A stretch of DNA of 64,000 bases, from contig JBLWZN010000003.1 of assembly GCA_048266425.1 (NCBI GenBank), positions 90,030-154,029 of the forward strand. The letters run 5' to 3'. Positions 17,170 through 25,472 of this stretch are shown piece by piece (position 1 is the first letter of the stretch; every line of letters begins with the position of its first letter). This DNA is from Cerina sp048266425. GTDB lineage: Bacteria; Bacteroidota; Bacteroidia; Flavobacteriales; Flavobacteriaceae. The notes under the pieces were generated by a model, which did no database searches, was not told the origin of the DNA, and saw only the letters and a list, made by a program, of their open reading frames with translations. The translations under genes were made by a program, and so were the position numbers.

Positions 17170-18612
17170 ATGGCCGGACCCTCGATTTCCAAATACTACC
17201 GTTTGGCGGACTATCTTGTTTTCGGACTTACCGTATTCCTGGCCTTTTGCCTGCTGTTCGAATCCCATTTAAAACTACCTGCCTTGGTCGGGTGGTTGGG
17301 ACATTGGCACCCCGTCCTGCTCCACTTTCCGATCGTGCTGCTGTTGATCGCGGTATTCCTTTCGTTTACCAAGGGCGGTGTGCCCCGGCCCTTGCTGTCC
17401 GTCGCGGTCCTGTTTACCTTGGTCACGGCGGTGACCGGTTTTTTGTTGGGATTGGAATCGGGGGACAAGGGCCAATTGCTCACCCGGCACCAGTGGCTGG
17501 GCAGTGGGCTGGCCCTTATGGCGGTCGCCTGGTACTGGCTTGACGGCCTGGGCCTGGGAAGGCGGCCCTATACCCGGGCGTTGCAGGTCGTCCTGGCCGT
17601 GGCCGTCGGGCTTGCGGGGCATTATGGGGGGATGGTGACCCATGGGGAGGAGTTTTTGGCACTGCCGGGCCCAAGGGAAACCAAAAAAATCCCTGAGAAC
17701 CCGTTGATCTATGGCGATATAGTTGCCCGCGTGCTCGACAATAGCTGTGTGTCCTGCCACAACCCGAACAAGCGAAAAGGGGAACTGGTCATGACCAGTT
17801 ACAACGACCTGATGATGGGGGGCAAATCCAAGGGTACGGTCCTGCCTGGCGATGCGGGGAAGAGCGAACTGATAGTGCGGCTACACCTGCCCGCAACGGA
17901 CGAGGACCACATGCCTCCGGAAAGTAAAAAACCGTTGTCGGACAGCGAGATCCAGATCTTGGAGCGATGGATCGCCCTGGGCGCATCGGATACCCTGAGA
18001 TTAGACCGGTTGCCGAGCACCGAGCCGTTGGTGGCCCTGGTAAACGACATGAGGACGCCCGATCCCGTGCAGCAATGGGCCGATCTGCCCTTTGTGGCCG
18101 ATAGCACCCTGGAAAACCTGGGCTCGGATTATCTGACCATAAAGAGGGTGGCCGGGAATTCCAACGCCCTGGCCATCAACATGTACATGCCCCCGGAATA
18201 CGATCCGCAGCTGATCCTGGACCTAAAGCGCGTTTCGCCCAATATCGTGGAACTGGACCTGAGCGGCCTGCCCATAGGGGAAAGGGAAATGGGGCTTGTG
18301 TCGCTCTGTAGCAACCTGGATCGGTTGGAGATCGACCAGACCCCGGTTACCGATTCGCAGATGGCCCAACTAAAGGGGCTCTCCAAGCTCAGGTTGCTAA
18401 AGGTCTACGAAACGGGGATCGGGGACGGAAGCCTTCCCGTTCTCCAAGATCTGGCCAGCCTAAAAAAACTTTATCTCTGGAGGACCGGGGTCACGCAAAA
18501 CGGTCTGGCGGGCCTAAAGGCCAAAAGGCCTGCGCTTTTGGTGGACAATGGGGTCGATCCAAAACTGCAGGTGTTTTTTGAGCCGAAGGATTCAACTTCC
18601 ACAAAGGAGTAA
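17170..18612 (+). CDS. DUF2231-like membrane protein with cytochrome c and leucine-rich repeats
   Basis: 480 residues in three parts. Residues 1-160 hold about four membrane segments (VGWLGHWHPVLLHFPIVLLL) as in DUF2231. Residues 175-280 are a periplasmic c-type cytochrome domain with CVSCHNP (Cys193, Cys196, His197) and DEDHMPPESKKPL. Residues 310-460 show leucine-rich spacing (VELDLSGLPIGEREM, LDRLEIDQTPVTDSQMAQL, LRLLKVYETGIGDGSLPVLQ). The gene starts three bases after the DUF1501 stop. As a membrane-anchored heme protein it may be the electron exit for the periplasmic partners; that is inference. Confidence 0.9.
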   Translation: MAGPSISKYYRLADYLVFGLTVFLAFCLLFESHLKLPALVGWLGHWHPVLLHFPIVLLLIAVFLSFTKGGVPRPLLSVAVLFTLVTAVTGFLLGLESGDKGQLLTRHQWLGSGLALMAVAWYWLDGLGLGRRPYTRALQVVLAVAVGLAGHYGGMVTHGEEFLALPGPRETKKIPENPLIYGDIVARVLDNSCVSCHNPNKRKGELVMTSYNDLMMGGKSKGTVLPGDAGKSELIVRLHLPATDEDHMPPESKKPLSDSEIQILERWIALGASDTLRLDRLPSTEPLVALVNDMRTPDPVQQWADLPFVADSTLENLGSDYLTIKRVAGNSNALAINMYMPPEYDPQLILDLKRVSPNIVELDLSGLPIGEREMGLVSLCSNLDRLEIDQTPVTDSQMAQLKGLSKLRLLKVYETGIGDGSLPVLQDLASLKKLYLWRTGVTQNGLAGLKAKRPALLVDNGVDPKLQVFFEPKDSTSTKE

Positions 18613-18693
18613 TTCTGCTAGATTCCCTGCCTGCTATTGCTTGCCGAATATTAGCGCAAATAATTCCAAAATCTGGGTGTTCTAACCCTCCGT

Positions 18694-18714
18694 CATTCCG
18701 CGAAGAACGGAATG
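18694..18714. repeat. Small hairpin in the gap after the cytochrome cassette
   Basis: CATTCCG (18694-18700) and CGGAATG (18708-18714) flank a 7-base loop. There is no T-tract. It lies between the convergent ends of the DUF2231-cytochrome gene and the M16 protease gene. Confidence 0.5.
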
Positions 18715-18772
18715 CCACCTCCCTTCGTCCGCCTGCGTACCGCTGAAGCTTTAGGAACCAAAAGATGTTAAA

Positions 18773-21490
18773 CTACTTCTTAAAATCCCCAGCGTTTACA
18801 ACCGTCCATTCCTTATAAGGCTTAATGTACTTTTTGATGGCCTGGTTAACATCATCCACGGTTAGTTTTTTGGTCTTTTCTTCCAAGGATTTTTGGAAGT
18901 CCATCGTACGACCGTAGTAGAGGTTGTTATTGATCGTGCTGGCCAATTCATTATCCTTGGCACGGGATACGCTTTCTTCCTGAACCCATCCGTTGACCGC
19001 ATTCTTTAGTTCCTCTTCCGTAATTCCGTCCTTGATAAATCGATCCAACTCTTCGGCGAAGTCCGTTTGTACCTTACCATAGTTGTCCGGGTTGTAGATG
19101 GCGTATAGGAACATACTGGAATTTTCATCCTCTTTTTCAGTACCCGCACTCAATTGGGCACCTACCCCGTAACTTACCCCGTCCTTTTGTCGCAAGCGAT
19201 CTGCAAAGCGGGAATTTAGGAATCCACCTCCCAAAATGGTGGAAGCTATATTAAGGGCAGGGTAGTCCGGACTGTCCTGGCTCATTTTAACCCCGAGATT
19301 ACCTAACGTAAAAGCATTTTTCTTGTCTGGGGTCAGGATGTCCTCGTGTACGTCTTTATTGGGCACAAAGGGATCCGCCAACCGTTGGTAGGCTGATTTG
19401 CTCTGGAAGTTCTTAAAATCATTTTCCATTTGGGACTTTATCCCATCAGCCTGTAAAGTGCCGATTCCAACCAAAATAGATTTTCCCAGGCCATAGAATT
19501 CATTATAAAATGATTTGACATCCTTAATTGTGGCTGCCTTTATGGCATCAGCTTGTTCCTCAAGGGTCATGTCGTAGAGCGGGTGTCCCTTTGGGAAGTG
19601 GTTGTTGATAATCCTTAATCTATAGGATGCCAAATATTGGGGGTCCGTTTTATTGTTCTCTATGGAGGCCAACATGGCCGTTTTTATTTTTTCCAGTTCG
19701 GAGGGCTCAAAGGAAGGGTTTTTTAGCATATCCGCCATTAGGGACAGGGTTGGCATCAGGTTTTCCTTTGTAGAATTCACACTGGCATAGACATTGCCGT
19801 TTCGTGCGCCAAACGATACGGAGGATTTTAGCTTACTCAGTTCATCCTCGATCTGTTGTCTGGTTTTGGACTTGGTCCCTTTGTTTAGCATAGCCGCGGT
19901 CAAAGAGGGGAGCACTCCCATGTTGGTCAGGGACTTGGCATCCCCATTGCGGATACTGAAACTTATACTCGCCGTATTGCCCCGGTTATTTTTATCTATC
20001 AAACCATAGATGATCCCATTGGTCAATTTTCCCCTGTCCAATCTTTTTTCTATGGCATCGTATCCCACATCAAAAGCTTCCCCGGTACCCATGCCTTCCT
20101 TACCTTTGTAATTGTCCACTAAACTAGCGAGACCTTCAGTATGCGGTATAAAGACCGTTTCAACAGGGGTTTTGGATGGATGAAACCTGCCAATGGTCCT
20201 GTTGGTCGTGATCAAATATTTTTGGGCAGCGGCGTTCACTTTGTCCAAGGTCATATTTTCTATACGGTCTCGGTGTATAAAGGCCAATCGCCAATCCCCG
20301 GCCCCTATAAATTCGCTCATATAGGTGCCTAAATAACCAGAGTTCCTAAAAAGCTGGTCAATTTGTTTTAGGATATTGGCCTTGGCCCTATCCAATTCAT
20401 CTTGGGTCACCGGTTTGGATTTAAATCCGTTCAAGGTCTCCTTCAAGATTGCTTCAGCTTCATCAGCATTCTTTTCCGATGGGACCCTTACCTCAAAATA
20501 CATAAATCCAGGCTCCTTGACGAAAGGAAAATCAGAGCTCACAGAAGAGGCCTTTTGGGTCTCCACCAAAGCTTTGTACAGTCTGCCGGAAGGTGCATCG
20601 GTCAAAACATTTTCTACGATAGACATGGCTGAATAATCCTCGGCCGATCCCGCTGGGGTATGGTAGAGCGCCGATACGAGCTGAAGGTCGCCGACCCGAT
20701 TTACATTCACCCGTTTCTCACCATCTTGGGCGGGTTCCACGGTATAGGAATCGCTTAGTGGTTCACTGGGGTTTGTTATGTTCTCGAATTTTTTTTGAAT
20801 CAGGTCCAAGGTTTTCTCGGGATCGAACTTTCCGGTTACCATAAGGACTGCATTATCGGGACGGTAGTACTTTTTATAAAAGGCCTTTAAATTGTCGATG
20901 GGGACCCTTTCAATATCGGAAAGGCTCCCAATGGTAGATTTTCCATAATTGTGCCAGAGATATGCGGCGTTGGTAACCTGTTCTTCCAACACGCCGGAAG
21001 GGTTGTTTTCGCCCATCTCAAACTCGTTCCGAACAACACTGAACTCGGAGTCCAGATCTTTTTTTGCTATAAATGAATTTACCATTCGGTCCGCTTCCAG
21101 GTCCAGGGCCCAATCCAAGTTATCTTCCGTGGCGTTGAAGGTTTCATAATAGTTGGTCCTGTCATACCAGGTGGTGCCATTGGGACGGGCACCGTGGGAA
21201 CTCAATTCTTGTGGAATGTTCGGATGGCCGGGAGTGCCTTTAAAAGCCATATGCTCCAAAAGATGGGCCATACCTTTTTCCCCGTAGCCCTCGTTCCGAG
21301 AGCCTACCTTATAGGTAATGTTCACCGTAATGGTTTGGGAGGAGTTGTCCGGGAACAAAAGAACGGATAGGCCGTTATCCATTTTGTATTCGGTGATCCC
21401 CTCCACGGAGGTTACTTTTTTTAACTGGCCTTGTGCAAGATTAAAGGTGAATACTCCTGCTAACAGGAACAATGCGACTTTGGTATACAT
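18773..21490 (-). CDS. M16-family zinc metalloprotease (pitrilysin-like), secreted
   Basis: 905 residues with two M16 halves. A signal peptide covers residues 1-21 (LLAGVFTFNLAQGQ). The N-terminal half has the inverted zinc motif HxxEH in GMAHLLEHMAFKGTPGH and the downstream glutamate in EADRMVNSFI...EFSVVRNEFEMG. The C-terminal half (about 470-905) lacks the motif and keeps the R/Y-type substrate-binding region (LGGGFLNSRFADRLRQKDGVSYG), as expected for a two-domain M16 enzyme. It probably degrades peptides in the periplasm. It stands alone, converging with the cytochrome cassette. Confidence 0.94.
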   Translation of the reverse strand: MYTKVALFLLAGVFTFNLAQGQLKKVTSVEGITEYKMDNGLSVLLFPDNSSQTITVNITYKVGSRNEGYGEKGMAHLLEHMAFKGTPGHPNIPQELSSHGARPNGTTWYDRTNYYETFNATEDNLDWALDLEADRMVNSFIAKKDLDSEFSVVRNEFEMGENNPSGVLEEQVTNAAYLWHNYGKSTIGSLSDIERVPIDNLKAFYKKYYRPDNAVLMVTGKFDPEKTLDLIQKKFENITNPSEPLSDSYTVEPAQDGEKRVNVNRVGDLQLVSALYHTPAGSAEDYSAMSIVENVLTDAPSGRLYKALVETQKASSVSSDFPFVKEPGFMYFEVRVPSEKNADEAEAILKETLNGFKSKPVTQDELDRAKANILKQIDQLFRNSGYLGTYMSEFIGAGDWRLAFIHRDRIENMTLDKVNAAAQKYLITTNRTIGRFHPSKTPVETVFIPHTEGLASLVDNYKGKEGMGTGEAFDVGYDAIEKRLDRGKLTNGIIYGLIDKNNRGNTASISFSIRNGDAKSLTNMGVLPSLTAAMLNKGTKSKTRQQIEDELSKLKSSVSFGARNGNVYASVNSTKENLMPTLSLMADMLKNPSFEPSELEKIKTAMLASIENNKTDPQYLASYRLRIINNHFPKGHPLYDMTLEEQADAIKAATIKDVKSFYNEFYGLGKSILVGIGTLQADGIKSQMENDFKNFQSKSAYQRLADPFVPNKDVHEDILTPDKKNAFTLGNLGVKMSQDSPDYPALNIASTILGGGFLNSRFADRLRQKDGVSYGVGAQLSAGTEKEDENSSMFLYAIYNPDNYGKVQTDFAEELDRFIKDGITEEELKNAVNGWVQEESVSRAKDNELASTINNNLYYGRTMDFQKSLEEKTKKLTVDDVNQAIKKYIKPYKEWTVVNAGDFKK

Positions 21491-21980
21491 AGGAAAGGAA
21501 ATTTATTTTGAAACAAAGCTCTAAAATTAACGAATTAAGGAAACTTAAACCAGCTTAAGAAGTTTTTTGGCAAAAGTTTAATTTTAGGCCTGCTGTGCCT
21601 TGCAAGGCAATTAAAAGTATTGGATTACCCAACGGAAGGCCTAAGGGGGCGAAATTGATATCTTGTTGCAAGGATTAACATTTTTACCCGTAAATATTAC
21701 AATTGTATGTGCTATATTTACCGTCCTGTACCAATTTAACTTTAAAATGGTATAATTCTTTGATATCGGTGGGCCAATAAATTCTAAAGTGATTCTTGTC
21801 CTCAAGTTTTATTGAGCGTTCCCTATCTCCGAGATTTCTAATGTTTGTGTCAATGCCATTATTTTTTTCAATTTCTTCCAACATGTCCAACCTGGATTAC
21901 ACCTTTGAGGAAAAGGTTTTAGGCACAATCTATATTGCAACCAACATCAAATCAGAAAAAATCCAAACCAAAATTCAACC
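21491..21980. other. Intergenic region upstream of M16 protease and giant PQQ gene
   Basis: 490 bases between two divergent genes. It contains no clear TAnnTTTG promoter. A short minus-strand open frame (21684-21884) is the only coding candidate and is listed separately. Confidence 0.5.
21684..21884 (-). CDS. Possible small protein or gene remnant
   Basis: 66 codons from the ATG at 21884 (a TTG at 21890 is the other option; an in-frame TAA lies just upstream). The translation contains DKNHFRIYWPTDIKELYHFK and ends in YNCNIYG. Its composition is coding-like and it overlaps no other convincing gene, but there is no ribosome binding site and no family I recognise. It could equally be the broken end of a lost gene. 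Confidence 0.25.
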   Translation of the reverse strand: MLEEIEKNNGIDTNIRNLGDRERSIKLEDKNHFRIYWPTDIKELYHFKVKLVQDGKYSTYNCNIYG

Positions 21981-24900
21981 ATGAAGAATGTTTTTTTATT
22001 GCTAATGGGGATATGCATTATGTCCCTATTAAGTTGCGAGGTAAGTAACAAAAGGGAGGGTGAGCCAAAAGTACTGGTATTCTCGAAAACCGCAGGTTTT
22101 AAACATGCCTCTATCCCGGCAGGCCTTGCCGCCATTCAAAAATTAGGGCAGGAAAACGGCTTTAAGGTGGACACCACCAAGAACGCCGAACTTTTTAATG
22201 AAGACAACCTCAAACAATATTCTGCCGTTATTTTCCTCAACACTACGGGCAACGTTTTGGATTACAGGCAAGAGGCGGCCTTTGAAAGATATATCCAGGC
22301 CGGCGGGGGATTCGTCGGCGTACATGCAGCTACCGATACAGAATACGATTGGGGCTGGTACGGCAAACTCGTGGGGGCCTATTTTAACGGGCATCCCAAA
22401 ATACAAGAGGCCAAGTTTATTGTAAAGGACCAGGATTTTCCAGCTACAAAATTCTTTACGGACAGCGTATGGCAACGCAGTGACGAATTGTACAATTTTA
22501 AGAAGATAAACCCCGATATCCATGTTTTGCTCACCATTGACGAGGGTTCCTACGAGGGCGGCACCAATGGGGACTTCCATCCCATGAGCTGGTACCACGA
22601 ATACGATGGCGGGAGGGCCTTTTATACGGAACTTGGGCATACGGACGAAAGCTATACCGAAGATAATTACCTAAAGCACTTGCTCGGAGGAATCCAATAC
22701 GCCATTGGAGATAACGAAAAACTGGACTATTCCAAGGCAACGACCCAGTTTCCACCAGATGAGGACAGGTTTACCAAGACTGTTTTATCGCACGGTCAGT
22801 TTTTTGAGCCAACCGAAATGACCATCCTTCCAAATTTGGATATTTTGGTCATCCAAAGAAGGGGAGAGATAGTCCTTTATGACCATAAGACCCAAAATCT
22901 CAAAGAAGTAGGTAAATTGGACGTGTATTGGAAAACACTGCATACCCCTGGCGTAAATGCCGAAGAGGGAATGTTAGGGCTGCAAAAAGATCCCAACTTC
23001 GAAACGAACCATTGGATCTATATTTATTACAGCCCTTCTGAAAAATCCGTGAACCGGCTTTCCAGATTTACCTTTAAGGATAATACCTTCGATAAAAGTT
23101 CCGAAAAAATAATTTTGGAAGTGGGATCGCAGCGCGAAATTTGTTGTCATACTGGCGGTTCCATCGCCTTCGGCCCGGATGGTTTGCTATATGTTTCCTC
23201 AGGGGATAATTCAACTCCATTTAACGAAAAGGGCGTAAAATATGTGAATAGCGGCTATGCCCCCTTAAACGATATTCCGGGCCATCAACAATACGATGCG
23301 AGAAGATCATCCGGGAATACAAATGACCTTCGAGGAAAGATATTGCGCATCAAGGTCAACGATGATGGCAGTTATGATATTCCCGAGGGCAACCTTTTCC
23401 CTAAAGGCACGGAAAAGACCCGTCCTGAAATATATACCATGGGTCACCGCAATCCTTACCGTATTTCTGTCGATCAGAAAAACGGCACTTTGTACTGGGG
23501 TGAAGTAGGACCAGATGCCAGAGTGGATAGTCTCAATACCCGTGGCCCAAAGGGTTACGATGAGGTAAATCAAGCAATGAAGGCAGGCAATTATGGATGG
23601 CCGTTGTTTATAGGAAACAACTATCCCTATGTGCAGTACGATTATGCTACGGGCGCAAGCGGGCAAGCCTTTGATCCGGAAAAACCTGTCAATGATTCCA
23701 GGAACAACACGGGTCTTACCCAGCTACCACCTACACACCCCGCATTTATATGGTACCCCTATGATGCATCTCCCGACTTTCCGGAGGTAGGGACCGGGGG
23801 CAGGAATGCTATGGCCGGCCCGGTGTATTACAGTGATATGTATCCCAAGGAATCTGCGCTGCCAAGCTATTACGATGGCAAGCTCATTATCTATGAATGG
23901 ATAAGGGGATGGATGAAGGCGGTAACCATGTTCCCTAATGGGGATTTTAACAAGATGGAGCCTTTTGCCCCGGGAATAAAGCTGAACGCATTGATCGATA
24001 TGGAGGTGGGCCCAGATGGTAAAATCTATCTTCTTGAATACGGAAGCGGATGGTTTAGCCAGAATTCCGATTCCGGATTGGCACGAATCGATTATAACAG
24101 TGGAAACCGACCACCATTAGTGGAGAACCTTCAAGTAGACAAGCAGTCGGGGGTACTTCCCTTAACTATTAATGCCACCATTGAAGCCCGTGATCGTGAA
24201 AATGACGCGATGACCTATGTGTGGGATTTTGGTGATGGCAAAACAGAGGAGACCAACACACCACAGGCTTCCCATACTTTTGAATCCATGGGTAATTACT
24301 TTGTGTCCGTTACGGTAAAGGATGACAAGAATGCCGAGGCCAAAAGTGGGGTAATAGAGGTTTATGCAGGTAATGAACGTCCTAAAGTGAGTATAGTTTT
24401 GGAAGGTAACCAATCCATTTATATGGTCGGACAGCCCATTAAATATGAAGTAAAGGTGACCGATAACCCGGAATCCGGCCCGATAGACCCCGCTAATATT
24501 TATGTGTCCGTAGATTATGCCGAGGGTGTGGATAAAGCTTCCTTGGCCATGGGACATCAAGAAGCCACTGCCAATATTGGTGGAAAGGCCCTTGTATTTT
24601 CCCAGGATTGCAAGACCTGCCACAAGGAAAATGAAAAGTCTATAGGACCGTCCTTCTTGGATGTGGCCAACAAGTATAAGGAAGACAGGAAGGCCCAAGA
24701 TTATTTGAGGAAAAAGATCATGGAAGGGGGCAGTGGTGTTTGGGGAGATGTTTCTATGCCGGCCCACCCCGATTTATCACCAGAGGACTTGCAGCAAATT
24801 ACACAATGGATCGTTTCTTTGGCAGAGGACAACCAAGTGACGGTTAAGAAAACCTTACCTCCATCTGGAACGATTGTTCCCAAAAACGATAATCCCAACT

Positions 24901-25403
24901 CCTCTATGGTGATAACGGCAAGTTATACCGATAAGGGGGGTAACAACAGCAAACCCCTTACAGGGCGGGCAACAGCAGTATTGTCCAGCAGTACGATTTC
25001 AATGTCCGAAGATCTGAAGACAGATGGATTTTCCGCCATCAAGTTCAATGGGATAGAATTTTTGTTATTGCCCGCTACCAATGGCTGGTTTGCCTTGGAT
25101 GGTATCGATTTGACAGGAGTCACAGCTATCGATATAAACGTGGGTTGGCAAGGGGAACTGCCCATAGGATTGGATTTTGGGATGCACTTGGACTCCCCCG
25201 ATGGAAAATTGATAGGAAAAGGCGGTATGCCCACACCTCCCAGTTCCGATCAGCCGCAATCCTTTGGAAAGGCAACCTTAAAATTAACTCCGGTAACCGA
25301 TGGCAAATTACACCAGGTTTATTTCACTTATGCCTCACAAGACCCCAAGGTCACCGCAAAAGTTAACGCCGTTGTAGCATCGGTACAGTTAAAAAAAGAA
25401 TAG
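21981..25403 (+). CDS. ThuA-PQQ sugar dehydrogenase-PKD-cytochrome c fusion lipoprotein
   Basis: 1140-residue surface or periplasmic lipoprotein (lipobox LLSC, Cys19). Domains in order: ThuA-like glutamine-amidotransferase-fold domain (about 30-245: VLVFSKTAGFKHASIPAGL, GGGFVGVHAATDTEYDWGWY); PQQ-dependent glucose/sorbosone dehydrogenase beta-propeller (about 260-700: EEGMLGLQKDPNF, ICCHTGGSIAFGPDGLLYVS, MGHRNPYRISVD); PKD domain (709-797: YVWDFGDGKTEETNTPQASH); class-I cytochrome c (about 865-950, CKTCHKE, Cys877, Cys880, His881); and a C-terminal beta-rich domain resembling CBM6-type modules (about 960-1140). It probably oxidises a sugar in the periplasm and passes electrons to its own heme. 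Substrate unknown. Confidence 0.94.
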   Translation: MKNVFLLLMGICIMSLLSCEVSNKREGEPKVLVFSKTAGFKHASIPAGLAAIQKLGQENGFKVDTTKNAELFNEDNLKQYSAVIFLNTTGNVLDYRQEAAFERYIQAGGGFVGVHAATDTEYDWGWYGKLVGAYFNGHPKIQEAKFIVKDQDFPATKFFTDSVWQRSDELYNFKKINPDIHVLLTIDEGSYEGGTNGDFHPMSWYHEYDGGRAFYTELGHTDESYTEDNYLKHLLGGIQYAIGDNEKLDYSKATTQFPPDEDRFTKTVLSHGQFFEPTEMTILPNLDILVIQRRGEIVLYDHKTQNLKEVGKLDVYWKTLHTPGVNAEEGMLGLQKDPNFETNHWIYIYYSPSEKSVNRLSRFTFKDNTFDKSSEKIILEVGSQREICCHTGGSIAFGPDGLLYVSSGDNSTPFNEKGVKYVNSGYAPLNDIPGHQQYDARRSSGNTNDLRGKILRIKVNDDGSYDIPEGNLFPKGTEKTRPEIYTMGHRNPYRISVDQKNGTLYWGEVGPDARVDSLNTRGPKGYDEVNQAMKAGNYGWPLFIGNNYPYVQYDYATGASGQAFDPEKPVNDSRNNTGLTQLPPTHPAFIWYPYDASPDFPEVGTGGRNAMAGPVYYSDMYPKESALPSYYDGKLIIYEWIRGWMKAVTMFPNGDFNKMEPFAPGIKLNALIDMEVGPDGKIYLLEYGSGWFSQNSDSGLARIDYNSGNRPPLVENLQVDKQSGVLPLTINATIEARDRENDAMTYVWDFGDGKTEETNTPQASHTFESMGNYFVSVTVKDDKNAEAKSGVIEVYAGNERPKVSIVLEGNQSIYMVGQPIKYEVKVTDNPESGPIDPANIYVSVDYAEGVDKASLAMGHQEATANIGGKALVFSQDCKTCHKENEKSIGPSFLDVANKYKEDRKAQDYLRKKIMEGGSGVWGDVSMPAHPDLSPEDLQQITQWIVSLAEDNQVTVKKTLPPSGTIVPKNDNPNSSMVITASYTDKGGNNSKPLTGRATAVLSSSTISMSEDLKTDGFSAIKFNGIEFLLLPATNGWFALDGIDLTGVTAIDINVGWQGELPIGLDFGMHLDSPDGKLIGKGGMPTPPSSDQPQSFGKATLKLTPVTDGKLHQVYFTYASQDPKVTAKVNAVVASVQLKKE

Positions 25404-25423
25404 ACGAATATTTTAAAATTAGA

Positions 25424-25458
25424 AAACCCCGAGAATTAATTTCCCGGGGTTTCTTTTT
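25424..25458. terminator. Bidirectional intrinsic terminator
   Basis: Stem AAACCCCG (25424-25431) with CGGGGTTT (25445-25452), loop of 13 bases, followed by a T-tract on the plus strand and preceded by an A-rich stretch for the minus strand. It separates two convergent genes. Confidence 0.85.
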
Positions 25459-25472
25459 TGGAAGGATCATGC

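Noticed and set aside
16624..17268. 214-codon minus-strand frame opposite DUF1501
   Set aside because: Composition artefact of the GC-rich cassette; the sense strand encodes the conserved protein.
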